Below, piece by piece: positions 1-8,026 of a stretch of DNA of 64,000 bases. The notes under the pieces are model-generated. The model was not told the DNA's origin. It was given only the letters and a program-made list of their open reading frames with translations, and made no database searches. Position 1 is the stretch's first letter. Each line of letters starts with the position of its first letter. Where the stretch lies: the NCBI RefSeq assembly GCF_001423265.1, contig NZ_LMND01000002.1, positions 84,271 to 148,270 of the forward strand, written 5' to 3'. The stretch is from Methylobacterium sp. Leaf108. GTDB taxonomy: Bacteria; Pseudomonadota; Alphaproteobacteria; Rhizobiales; Beijerinckiaceae. A program made the translations under genes and the position numbers.

Positions 1-199
1 CTCGATCAGGCCAACGGTTAAGTCGTTCTTTAGACATAATGCAGGCCTTGAGCGCACACTCCACTGCAAAACCGGCGTGATCCCATGCAAGCGAGGCATC
101 CGTTCTATGTTGGGCTAAAATACACGCCGCCCGCTCATGTCTTCGAGCGAGCGCAATCCATTCATCGGGCGAATTCGCCAAAGCCTGAGCATCGAACAA
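1..199 (-). CDS. HEPN-domain-like protein, partial (N-terminal part only)
   Basis: This open frame runs off the left edge of the window. It probably starts at a TTG (197-199) preceded by a strong AGGAGGT ribosome binding site nine bases upstream. The 66 visible residues include an HAGFAVECALKACI stretch followed by a basic segment, which is the pattern of the first helices of HEPN-type helical bundles. HEPN proteins are often RNases or toxin partners of nucleotidyltransferases; the catalytic RxxxxH motif, if any, would lie beyond the window. Whether it belongs to the prophage or to flanking DNA is not known. Confidence 0.5.
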   Translation of the reverse strand, partial: MFDAQALANSPDEWIALARRHERAACILAQHRTDASLAWDHAGFAVECALKACIMSKERLNRWPDR

Positions 200-292
200 C
201 GCAAAATCACCTCCTGCTCTGATAGAGCATATATGACCCCGAAATCTCATGGGGCCTAGTTCGAAAATCCCCCCCCCAGGGTCTGGACCGGC

Positions 293-736
293 TTACCCCG
301 CGCAGCGAATGTCTCGCGTGCCCCGCGTGAGCCCCTGGATCGCCTCCACCATCTCGCGGTGTTCCTGATGGCGATCCTCAGCGAGGCGCTTCTCATGCTG
401 TCGGCGCTCCTCAAGGAGGCGTCGTTCGTGCTCCCGAGTTTCGTCGACCTCCTTCTTCCGGGCCACCATCTCGGACTCGCGCATGAGCGTACAGCGATCA
501 TGCGAAGCCGAGATGCCGCGCAGCGCGTCGATGATGTCCTTCAGGTCCGTCTGGCCCATCACCATGCCGGCGATCTGCGCCAGCCCGCCGGTGCCTACGG
601 TGGGAGAGGCGATGTGCGGCTTCTCGGCTTTGGCCCGCATGTAGCCGATGACCGCCAGGATGATGCCTCCGCCTCCACCTGCGGCCAGAAGGGTACTCAG
701 AATGTCGACCCACTGCTTCACATCTTCAGGAGACAT
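293..736 (-). CDS. phage membrane protein with C-terminal coiled coil (possible lysis accessory)
   Basis: This 147-residue protein has one N-terminal hydrophobic segment with a glycine run (about residues 14-33), then a charged region rich in E, R, K and Q from about residue 85 that should form a coiled coil. It is the last gene of the late operon and overlaps the four-TM gene before it by 11 bases. Its place after the endolysin and its topology suggest a lysis-cassette or spanin/holin-accessory role, but no family is recognised. Confidence 0.7.
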   Translation of the reverse strand: MSPEDVKQWVDILSTLLAAGGGGGIILAVIGYMRAKAEKPHIASPTVGTGGLAQIAGMVMGQTDLKDIIDALRGISASHDRCTLMRESEMVARKKEVDETREHERRLLEERRQHEKRLAEDRHQEHREMVEAIQGLTRGTRDIRCAG

Positions 737-1187
737 GGCGCTGCGATACTCCAGCGGAGAGGGAACCGTTCTTGAACATATCGTAGCCGCAGGCGAGCAC
801 GCACCAACCTTCGAATGTGAAGAAGATCGGGTACCAGAAGAACCCGGCCGGCAACCGGGTGTTCAGAGAGTAGGACGAGGCCAGCATCAAGAACCCGATG
901 GCGAGCCAGCACAGCCCCCCGACCCAGGCCCCGATGAACCTGATGACCGGCGTCCGCCGCCACCAGCCGTTGATCGCCAACCCTACACCCCGCAGGACCG
1001 CCACGATGACGGTACACATCCCCCAGCGCGTCTCGCTCATGAGGTCGTTCATGATCGTGTAGACCGGCTGGTCGAAGAAGCTCTCCGGCCTGAGCATGTT
1101 CGCCCCCCACGCGAGGAGAGCGCAGGTCAGCAGCCATTCGGTGGACCGCGTCATGTTCATCGCGGTGGGGTTGTTGCCTGAGGGCAT
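726..1187 (-). CDS. phage polytopic membrane protein (holin candidate)
   Basis: This 153-residue protein has about four hydrophobic segments (near residues 17-32, 57-72, 83-105 and 118-137). The start is placed at the ATG at 1187, because upstream sequence in this frame reads as a shadow of the neighbouring gene. It lies between a secreted small protein and a membrane coiled-coil protein downstream of the endolysin. Small multi-TM proteins in this position are commonly holins, but sequence alone does not identify one here. Confidence 0.7.
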   Translation of the reverse strand: MPSGNNPTAMNMTRSTEWLLTCALLAWGANMLRPESFFDQPVYTIMNDLMSETRWGMCTVIVAVLRGVGLAINGWWRRTPVIRFIGAWVGGLCWLAIGFLMLASSYSLNTRLPAGFFWYPIFFTFEGWCVLACGYDMFKNGSLSAGVSQRHVS

Positions 1188-1207
1188 GGCGACGCCTCCT
1201 GCGGACC

Positions 1208-1711
1208 TCACTGCGCGAACGAGAAGGTCGGGAGGTCCGTAACGACCTTGGACAGCGTGTTGGCGTCGGTGACCGTCTCGTCGAACTTGAAGACCCGGAA
1301 CAGGCGCTCGGTGATGCCCTTGGCGCCGCCGGCTTCCTTGAGCAGCCATGCCGGGGTCGAGCCCATGATGCGCTCTAGGGCGACCTTGATCACCGGATAG
1401 CCGACGTCGACCGAGAGGGCCTTGTCGTGCGTGGCACCCTCCACGGCGTTGATGGCGTAGTCGGCTCCGGTCTTGAGCATGCGGTCGATGCGCTGGGTCG
1501 TGAACCACATCGCAGCCCACCAGGGCAGGCGTCCGGCGGCATAGGTCAGCGCGGCGAGGAGGACAGGAGCCAGCACCTCCAGGGCGGCCTTGGAGAACTC
1601 GCCGAGCATGCCGCCCCAAGGGATCACGAGCACGCTGCCGGTGGCTTGGGCGAGGGCGGGAGAGGCGAGGACGCAGGCGAGCGCCAGCGCCGCGAGAGCG
1701 ATGCGGATCAT
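1208..1711 (-). CDS. phage protein with signal peptide
   Basis: The likely start is the ATG at 1711. It gives a clean signal peptide (basic start, hydrophobic core, cleavage after an ALAQA motif near residue 21). A second hydrophobic segment follows around residues 43-60, so the mature protein may be membrane-anchored. The rest is soluble and mixed in charge. It belongs to the late operon next to the lysis genes. No family was recognised. Confidence 0.68.
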   Translation of the reverse strand: MIRIALAALALACVLASPALAQATGSVLVIPWGGMLGEFSKAALEVLAPVLLAALTYAAGRLPWWAAMWFTTQRIDRMLKTGADYAINAVEGATHDKALSVDVGYPVIKVALERIMGSTPAWLLKEAGGAKGITERLFRVFKFDETVTDANTLSKVVTDLPTFSFAQ

Positions 1712-1803
1712 GATGGTTCTCACGATGTGGGAGGGGTGCGCGGCGGGCCGGCCGGCTCGGGGAGATCCTTGCAAAATGCGCAAGGAACGTCGGAGGGCGG
1801 GGA

Positions 1804-1821
1804 CCTACGGGAATCCGTAGG
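1804..1821. terminator. short hairpin between endolysin-side and membrane genes
   Basis: CCTACGG-GAAT-CCGTAGG forms a perfect 7-bp stem with a 4-base loop immediately after the 46-aa gene (reading the minus strand). A second small stem, CCTTGC/GCAAGG, lies at 1767-1785. Neither has a U tract, so attenuation or mRNA stabilisation is as likely as termination. Confidence 0.35.
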
Positions 1822-1822
1822 G

Positions 1823-1963
1823 TCAGCGGCGGGTGATGCGGTCGAACAGCCAGCGGCCGAGCCGAGCCCAGGGCGACGGGTTCTGCGGTATCGGCTGCGG
1901 GAGGGCCGGCGCCTCGCGCTTCGGGTCGGTGGCGCGGCGGGGTGCCGGCGGAAACAAGCTCAT
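1823..1963 (-). CDS. small proline-rich basic phage protein, 46 aa
   Basis: Its ATG at 1963 overlaps the end of the endolysin gene by four bases, indicating translational coupling. The protein has a proline-rich N-terminal half and a basic, aromatic C-terminus (WARLGRWLFDRITRR) that could lie on a membrane. Position right after the endolysin suggests a lysis function, for example an Rz1-like or accessory peptide, but there is no lipobox. Function is unknown. Confidence 0.55.
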   Translation of the reverse strand: MSLFPPAPRRATDPKREAPALPQPIPQNPSPWARLGRWLFDRITRR

Positions 1964-2658
1964 GCCTCGCTCACGCCGGAGCGCGCCCCCGCAATGGTCG
2001 TAGGCAGGGTGGATGAGGCCGGGATTGGCACGTCGGACGGCCAGCGGAAGGCGGTGATCTCCGACCGCTTGAAGGCGGCCACGTTGACGGCGTCCGACTG
2101 GTTGCCGCCGAGCAGGAAGACCTGGTCCTTGCTGGCGCCGACGACGAAGCCGGTATGCCCCTGCCACGTCGAGTTGCCGCGCTTCTTGGTGGCGATGCAG
2201 CCGAGAACGGGCGCCTTCAGACCGACGCCCCAGGCTTCCAGGGATCGGGCCGCGAGGCTGCGCGAGCCGCGATGGCCGGCGCGCTCCAGGATGCCGTTCA
2301 CGTAGGCGGCGCACCAGGCGGTGCTGTCCGTCTTGATGCCGGGGAAGCCGGCGTCGGCGAACAGCTTCACCACCTCCGGGTTGTTCGCGGCGCCCTTGCC
2401 CTCCTTCAGGCCGTTCAGGGCCTCGGCCAGCACGAGCCAGCCCGGCTTGTCCGGTTCGGCCTGACGATCGGTGATGTCGGCCGTCTGAAGGGCCTTCTGC
2501 GTCTTCGGGCCAGCGATGCCATCGGCGACGAGCCCGGCCACGCGCTGGAACGCCGTCACGGCCGCGATGGTCTTCGGCCCGGCGTCGCCATCGGCACCGG
2601 CGGGCCCAAGGTCGTACCCGCGCGCCAAGAGAGCACGCTGGATCTGCGTGGTGTCCAT
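1960..2658 (-). CDS. phage endolysin: peptidoglycan-binding domain plus TIGR02594/NlpC-P60-like peptidase
   Basis: Residues 1-60 form a PG_binding_1-type repeat (two GxxGxKTxxAV-like halves). The rest resembles the TIGR02594 family, a cysteine peptidase-like fold frequent in alphaproteobacterial phage endolysins. The candidate catalytic cysteine is in TAWCAAYVN near residue 115 and the histidine in GHTGFV near 168. The protein should cut cell-wall peptides at lysis. No signal peptide is seen, so export would need a holin; membrane-protein genes follow directly. Confidence 0.85.
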   Translation of the reverse strand: MDTTQIQRALLARGYDLGPAGADGDAGPKTIAAVTAFQRVAGLVADGIAGPKTQKALQTADITDRQAEPDKPGWLVLAEALNGLKEGKGAANNPEVVKLFADAGFPGIKTDSTAWCAAYVNGILERAGHRGSRSLAARSLEAWGVGLKAPVLGCIATKKRGNSTWQGHTGFVVGASKDQVFLLGGNQSDAVNVAAFKRSEITAFRWPSDVPIPASSTLPTTIAGARSGVSEA

Positions 2659-2733
2659 AGGTCGTCTCCGATGTCGGTGGTGGTCGTGGCTCGGGCCGGG
2701 TGGCGCTGCGAGCGGGGCGTCAGGTCGTGCGGA

Positions 2734-3477
2734 TCACATCCCGCGTTGGTTCAGGTAGCCTTCGAGGGTCGCCAGGGAGGCGGCGTTGCCGGCGGCGAGG
2801 AGGTCGCCGTTGTACCAGAATTCCAGTGCCTGCCGGCCGCCCATCGCCAGGATCGCTCCCCCCATCTCGAACTTGTTGATGACCGTTCCCGACGGCTTGG
2901 TCGCTGTTGGGGTGCCGACGACGAGAGTGTTGCCGACCTTGATCTTCGGCGAGTAGTCGACGCCGAGGCTGGCAATGACGCGGATCCATTGACCCGCCAC
3001 GATGGTCGCGCCGACGAAGTTGTCGCCATAGATCAGCCGCAGCGAATTTCCTGCAGTCTGGATATGCGCTCGGTTGGGCGTGTTGTTGAATTGGCCACAG
3101 ATCTGTTGCGACCCTGTGAGGTCGTCGAGCTTGAACACCGCGACCCACGTGAAGACGGAGAGCGGATCGAAAACTTCGCCTTGGGCCGTGTAAGAGGCGA
3201 CATCCGCCTTCGCGAACTGCAAGACGTTGCGCCGCAGTGTGTCGTCGTAGACCAGCGTTGCCCGCTTGGCCGCCGTCGCCTGCACCATCGGCGCGGCGCC
3301 CGTCTTCCAGTTGTTGATCTGCGAGGCCTTGCCGTCGACGAGGGTGAGGCCGGACAGATCGTCGATGTTCCAGCCGCCGCGGAACAGCGGGTTTCCGGTG
3401 ATGAGGGTCCGATAATCGGGGATCGTGAGCAGCCCGCGATTGGTCGGAAAGATGGTCGGGACTCGGGTGTACGCCAT
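2734..3477 (-). CDS. tail fibre-associated LamG/ConA-like protein
   Basis: The 247-residue protein (start at the ATG at 3477, after an upstream purine-rich stretch) alternates short beta strands with glycine and asparagine turns. It contains the SGLTLVDGKASQINNW and WIRVIASLGV segments typical of concanavalin-like lectin sheets in phage tail proteins. It follows the large fibre gene directly and probably binds a surface glycan or decorates the fibre. The family call is from pattern only. Confidence 0.6.
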   Translation of the reverse strand: MAYTRVPTIFPTNRGLLTIPDYRTLITGNPLFRGGWNIDDLSGLTLVDGKASQINNWKTGAAPMVQATAAKRATLVYDDTLRRNVLQFAKADVASYTAQGEVFDPLSVFTWVAVFKLDDLTGSQQICGQFNNTPNRAHIQTAGNSLRLIYGDNFVGATIVAGQWIRVIASLGVDYSPKIKVGNTLVVGTPTATKPSGTVINKFEMGGAILAMGGRQALEFWYNGDLLAAGNAASLATLEGYLNQRGM

Positions 3478-3485
3478 GGCAACCT

Positions 3486-5630
3486 CTACACGGTGATGGT
3501 GGAGCGATAGGCGCAGAGCCAAGTGTCGACGGTCAGGCCCGGCCAGTAGAGCGAGGCCGGCCCGACGCGCTTGACGTTGCCCCAGGCGCCGGAATGCGTG
3601 CCGGCCGGAATGTCGAGGCGGCCGTAGAAGGCGTAGGACACCTCGACCACCGTGCCGGCGGCCGGCATCGTCACCGGGATCACCCGCACGAGGTTGCCCG
3701 TCAGGGTGACGCTCGCGATCGGGATAGGGACGCCGTTGACCCGGAGCTGAAAGCCCTTGTTCGCCGCTTCCTCGATCTCGGTGGTGTCGAAGGCGAGCGC
3801 GCCGAAGGTTGGCGGCGTCGTGATCGCGAACGTGAAGCCGCCGTTCTCGCCCGAGACAGCGCTGACGCGGGCGCAGTCCCAGGTCAGACCACGGTTGAGC
3901 ACCAGGTCGCGCACGTAGCCTTCAAGCTCGCCGACCCGCCCGATGCCATAGTCGGTGTGATGGATCTCGTCGCGGAACGGATACGGGTAGCGCGGGCCGA
4001 TCAGGTGGACGCGCGCGGCGTTCTCGACGGCGAACCGGACCTGATCGAGATAGGAGAGCTGCGCCTGCCCTTGGTTGATAGACGCGGCGGTCTGGTCGGT
4101 AAAGAAATGGAGGAGGTCGCCGCCGGGGCCGTTGAGGGCGAGCGCGTCGTAGGCCGCCACCATCTCGGTCAGCGACTGGAAGTAGTTCTCGTTGTTCGAG
4201 TCCGGCGCGCCGGCGTGGGTCCAGTTGATATTGCGGAACCACGGCGTCTTGCCGTAGCGCGCTGCCTGGACGCGAGCCGCTGCAATCATATTGAGACCCT
4301 GCTGCCAGGGGTCAGTGCCGGGCTTGAGCTGATCCCAACGGTAGCCGGGATAGGCGTGGCAGAACTCGAGGATCGGCGAGAGGTGCCGGTTGTTGCGCCG
4401 GCCGAACTTGATCTCGGACTGCGTCGAGACGTAGCCGATGTTCGAACCGAGCGAGTTCTGGATGCCGATCAGATCGACGATCGCCTGCGTCTGGAACGCC
4501 GCGCCGATGGTCTGGATGGCGCCCTGGTCGCGGGCGAGGGTCAAGGCAATACGCGGCTCACCGGCCGCGTAGAACGCCTTCGTCGGATCGATCGGGATGG
4601 TGTCGGCCCGCCACGACTGGCCGTAGCTGATGCTGATCGCCAGCCGCGAGGCCGTGTCGAGGAAGTTCGGCCCGCCGACCCGGTCCGTCCGGACGAGGTA
4701 GGGCATCGCCGGCCCGTCGGGGGTCGCCTTGTAGCGAAGGAACTGCCCGTCCCGCAGCACGTCGTAGACGGTGCCCTGCGCGCCGGCGGCAATCGCGGTG
4801 GTCGCCGGCAGGGTGGCCTCGCGCTGGGATGCAAGCCAGCTCGCTGGATCCAGAACGCACCAGGTCAGGCCGCCATCGGCGATAGCGAAGGGCGCGGTTC
4901 CGTTGGCGTCCCATATCGCATAGGAGAACCCGGAGTCGGACGGCGCCGCGACGACCCGCCAGTCGCGCAAGACGATGTCGCCCTCGGTGCCTACCGCCAA
5001 AGGGATCTGCCCAAGCGGGTCGCGGGCCGCCACCCAGGAGTAGCCCGGCACGTCGTCGTAGCGGCCCAGGATCTCTGACAGGTAGCGGAGGACGTCTTCA
5101 GCCGTGGCCTTGGTAAGCGGCACGCCTTGGGTGCGGACGTTGAGGCCTGGGACGGTGGTGTCGTCCTTCTTGACCCACGACCCTGTGCCCGATGTGCCGC
5201 TCTTCGTGTAATAGCCGGCGCCGAGACCGGTGAAGACCTCGCCGATGGCGCCGTCTGGATAATTGAGCGACGAGCCGAGCCCGCTTCCGACGACACCGCC
5301 AACATCCTCGAAGGTGTTTTTTCCGACACGCCCCCCGCCGACGGCGTTCTGCGCGGCGGCTTGCGCGGCCTGGGCCGCCGCCACCGCGGTGGTCAGAGCG
5401 CCGGACGAGCCGTAGGCGGTAAGCGCCTGCCCGACGACCGTGGCGACGTCGCTGGACAGGCTGCTGACGGCGGCGCCCGCCAGCGCGATATCCGCCAATG
5501 CCCGGATGAAGTTCGGCCGGTGCCCACCATTGGCGAGGCCGCCGGGATTGCCGTCGGGGTCGTAGGCCGCGTTGTTGTAGAGGCTCAGGAGGCGCGTCAA
5601 AGCCGCCTGCTGCTCGGGGGTCGGAGCCAT
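3486..5630 (-). CDS. tail fibre / receptor-binding protein with SGNH (sialate O-acetylesterase-like) domain
   Basis: This 714-residue protein starts with an alpha-helical, Ala/Gln-rich stem (residues 1-100) that likely attaches to the tail. A beta region follows, then an SGNH-hydrolase-like domain. The nucleophile candidate is Ser in SYGQSW near residue 335, matching the GQS(N) block of sialate O-acetylesterases. An HHTDYGIG block near residue 557 supplies the Asp/His pair. The last 100 residues are a beta sandwich. The gene overlaps the preceding tail gene by one base. It would bind, and perhaps de-acetylate, host surface polysaccharide. Confidence 0.75.
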   Translation of the reverse strand: MAPTPEQQAALTRLLSLYNNAAYDPDGNPGGLANGGHRPNFIRALADIALAGAAVSSLSSDVATVVGQALTAYGSSGALTTAVAAAQAAQAAAQNAVGGGRVGKNTFEDVGGVVGSGLGSSLNYPDGAIGEVFTGLGAGYYTKSGTSGTGSWVKKDDTTVPGLNVRTQGVPLTKATAEDVLRYLSEILGRYDDVPGYSWVAARDPLGQIPLAVGTEGDIVLRDWRVVAAPSDSGFSYAIWDANGTAPFAIADGGLTWCVLDPASWLASQREATLPATTAIAAGAQGTVYDVLRDGQFLRYKATPDGPAMPYLVRTDRVGGPNFLDTASRLAISISYGQSWRADTIPIDPTKAFYAAGEPRIALTLARDQGAIQTIGAAFQTQAIVDLIGIQNSLGSNIGYVSTQSEIKFGRRNNRHLSPILEFCHAYPGYRWDQLKPGTDPWQQGLNMIAAARVQAARYGKTPWFRNINWTHAGAPDSNNENYFQSLTEMVAAYDALALNGPGGDLLHFFTDQTAASINQGQAQLSYLDQVRFAVENAARVHLIGPRYPYPFRDEIHHTDYGIGRVGELEGYVRDLVLNRGLTWDCARVSAVSGENGGFTFAITTPPTFGALAFDTTEIEEAANKGFQLRVNGVPIPIASVTLTGNLVRVIPVTMPAAGTVVEVSYAFYGRLDIPAGTHSGAWGNVKRVGPASLYWPGLTVDTWLCAYRSTITV

Positions 5631-6490
5631 TACAGGGATTCCTCGACGACGAAGGATGTGGAGATGGCGGGGGAGGACAGGCGGCGCAGGCTCGGCGCCT
5701 GGCGGATGGTCCCGATCATCGCCTCGCGCTGGTAGCCATCAAGGTCGTCCGGCGAGGGAACGACGACGACCTGGTTGTGCCGGCCGGCCCGCGTGGCGAT
5801 GCGGAAGACGTCGCGGAAGGCGGTGTCGCGGAGGTACGGGAAGCCGAACGAAAACACGCGGCGCACAGCGCGCGGGTTGAAGAACTTGGTGCCGCCGCGG
5901 CCCTCTTCCTCGTCGGTCAGATACTCGAACGACAGGCCGTTATCGTCCGGCGCGTAGTTCATGTCCGGCGACCACGCCCTGCCGATGAACAGCCGCCCGA
6001 TCTCGATGAAGCCGGCCGGGTTGAGGACGTCGTTGATCTCGAAGCGCCAGTACCGCGCGCCGATCAACTCGGGCGGGATGTGGAAGAACGTGATGCCCTT
6101 CATGAGGTCGTCGGCGCCGCGCACGACGCCGGTCCAGAAGGCGTTGTCCTCCCACTCCAGCGACAGCGACTGCTCGATGGCGCCGGGAAAGCCGAGGGTG
6201 CCGCTGTCGTAGAGGACGGTGGTCAGGCTGGATTCGCGGTAGGCCCGGATCCTGATCGTGGCTCCGGTGGTCGCGTTGACGGGCCCGAGCGCCAGGCCGC
6301 CGACCACTTCCTGCGCCGATAGCGTGGCGACGAACTGTGTCTGTGAGGCCGACACGCCCGTCGACCGCGCCAACTCGGCGAGGTAGGGCGTCGCCAGCCG
6401 GCTGAGGTCCATGGACGGACGCCAAGCGCCCCCCGAGAACGTCGCGGCATCCGCAAAATTCTCGTAGAGCAGCACGAGGTTGCGAGCCAA
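5630..6490 (-). CDS. phage tail tip protein
   Basis: This 286-residue beta-rich protein carries phrases such as YWRFEI and an aromatic C-terminal half common in distal-tail/baseplate proteins lying between the tail hub and the fibre gene of siphoviruses. It shares the promoterless, tightly spaced late operon with its neighbours. The precise role (Dit-like or fibre adaptor) cannot be fixed from sequence. Confidence 0.7.
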   Translation of the reverse strand: MARNLVLLYENFADAATFSGGAWRPSMDLSRLATPYLAELARSTGVSASQTQFVATLSAQEVVGGLALGPVNATTGATIRIRAYRESSLTTVLYDSGTLGFPGAIEQSLSLEWEDNAFWTGVVRGADDLMKGITFFHIPPELIGARYWRFEINDVLNPAGFIEIGRLFIGRAWSPDMNYAPDDNGLSFEYLTDEEEGRGGTKFFNPRAVRRVFSFGFPYLRDTAFRDVFRIATRAGRHNQVVVVPSPDDLDGYQREAMIGTIRQAPSLRRLSSPAISTSFVVEESL

Positions 6491-6493
6491 AGG

Positions 6494-8023
6494 CTACCCC
6501 CAAAGGTCGAGTTGCACGCGGTTGGCGCTGGCGTCGTCGACCCGGCCCGTCACGACGAAGAGGCCGCCGGTCGGCAGGTGGCGCGGGAGCGTCAGGCAGA
6601 CGGTCTCCCCGAGCTCCACCCCGATGGCGAAGCGGCTGTCGACCCGGATCCGCCAGAGCGCCCGCTTGGGCCCGAACAGGGCGAGCAGGCGGTTCGCCTC
6701 GGCCTGGGCCTCGACGAGGTTCGCCAGCCCGGTCTCGACAGTCAGGACGCGGGCCGTCAGCCACCGGGCCTGCGTGGCCGGGTTCTCGGCGGCCGCCTCG
6801 CGCCACGCCTGGGCGTTCGCGGCGCGACGCGCGGCCGATACCGCACCGACAAGATCGCCCTCGCCTTGGACGACGCCGAGCGGCTTGTAGCGCACCACCA
6901 CTCGCCACGTCGGGATGCCGGTGTCGTCCGAGCCGGTGGCGAGCCGCTCGACATCGCCGCGCAGCTGCCAGTTGGCTAATGAGGCCACCGGCATCGTCGT
7001 GGGCCCGGTGAACCGGCCGACCTGATAGAGGCCTTGGGCGGTCGTGATGATCCAGGCCCCGACGCCTCGGAGCACTTGGCCGATGGCGGTCATGACCGTC
7101 ACGTCGCCCTGCACACGGATTCCGTTGATGGCCGGCGCTGCAGCGTGGAGCGCGTCGAACGAGGCGGCGTCGATGGAGTCGGCCGGAACGCCGGTGTCGC
7201 CAAGCATGGCCTGTACGATGCGGGCGGTGCTGCGGTTGGTCGGGGCCGCACCGGCGACGACATCGGCCGTGACGGCCCGCGCCGGCGAACCGCCGAGGCG
7301 GATCAGCCCGAGCGCCAGGCAGGTCCGGTAGGATCCGGCGGGGATCGTTGCCGCGGTCAGGGCCGCGACCGTCGCCGAGTCGCCGGAGTTGGTCAGCGCC
7401 AGCCCGCCGTCGTAGGCAATGACCGATGCCACCGGGCGATCCGACACCTGATAGATCAGCTCGAACGGGTTCACGTTGGTTGGAGCGATGTTCCAAACCA
7501 CGCCATAGACGCGCGGCTTGAGGGTCGCCGCGAGGTCGCTGGTGCCCTCGGCACCCTGTCCCGCCGCGTTGGTCGTCCCGGCATAGGCGGTCGTCAGCAG
7601 CGGCCGATCCAGGTCGATCAGCGGGTCGTAGAGCCTGAGCCGGATCGTGCGGAACACGTCGGTGACGTCGACGCTCTCGATCCGGCCCCGGACCAAGACA
7701 GTCGCGGTCGCGTAGGCGCCGCCGGGCTCGACCGCCTTGACCACGCACGGGCGGCCGTCGAAGGCATAGTCGGCCCAGGCGTCGAGCATGCCGTCGGCGT
7801 TGATGACGACGATCTCGCCGAAGCCGATCTCGGGCGTGCCCTGGCCGGCGCCGCCCCCCTGGAACAGGGCTCGCTCGAACGAGGCCGACACCTTTAGCCG
7901 CGGCGAGAAGTGCTTGTCGGCCGGCGTGTCGGTCGGACCGGTGTTGTACCGGTCCGATGCGGCATAGAGGGAGACCACCCCGGACCCGTCATGGGCCTGG
8001 AGTTCGACGGTGTAGATCGTCAT
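6494..8023 (-). CDS. phage tail protein, baseplate hub-like
   Basis: The 509-residue product begins with a beta-rich region. A central part (LYDPLIDLDRPL, then YGVVWNIAPTNVNPFELIYQVSD) resembles alphaproteobacterial tail tip proteins. It sits directly downstream of the tape measure gene (3-base gap), the usual place of distal tail/hub proteins. It should form part of the tail tip that the tape measure plugs into. Confidence 0.72.
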   Translation of the reverse strand: MTIYTVELQAHDGSGVVSLYAASDRYNTGPTDTPADKHFSPRLKVSASFERALFQGGGAGQGTPEIGFGEIVVINADGMLDAWADYAFDGRPCVVKAVEPGGAYATATVLVRGRIESVDVTDVFRTIRLRLYDPLIDLDRPLLTTAYAGTTNAAGQGAEGTSDLAATLKPRVYGVVWNIAPTNVNPFELIYQVSDRPVASVIAYDGGLALTNSGDSATVAALTAATIPAGSYRTCLALGLIRLGGSPARAVTADVVAGAAPTNRSTARIVQAMLGDTGVPADSIDAASFDALHAAAPAINGIRVQGDVTVMTAIGQVLRGVGAWIITTAQGLYQVGRFTGPTTMPVASLANWQLRGDVERLATGSDDTGIPTWRVVVRYKPLGVVQGEGDLVGAVSAARRAANAQAWREAAAENPATQARWLTARVLTVETGLANLVEAQAEANRLLALFGPKRALWRIRVDSRFAIGVELGETVCLTLPRHLPTGGLFVVTGRVDDASANRVQLDLWG

Positions 8024-8026
8024 CGG

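Noticed and set aside
236..253. CCCCGAAATCTCATGGGG as another CI operator
   Set aside because: The spacer is ten bases instead of the five shared by all other operators.
236..280. GTTCGAAAATCCCCCC next to a CCCC...GGGG palindrome resembling a tRNA T arm, taken as a possible attL
   Set aside because: It does not match the 3' end of the tRNA-Val at the other junction beyond seven bases, so it cannot be the duplicated attachment core.
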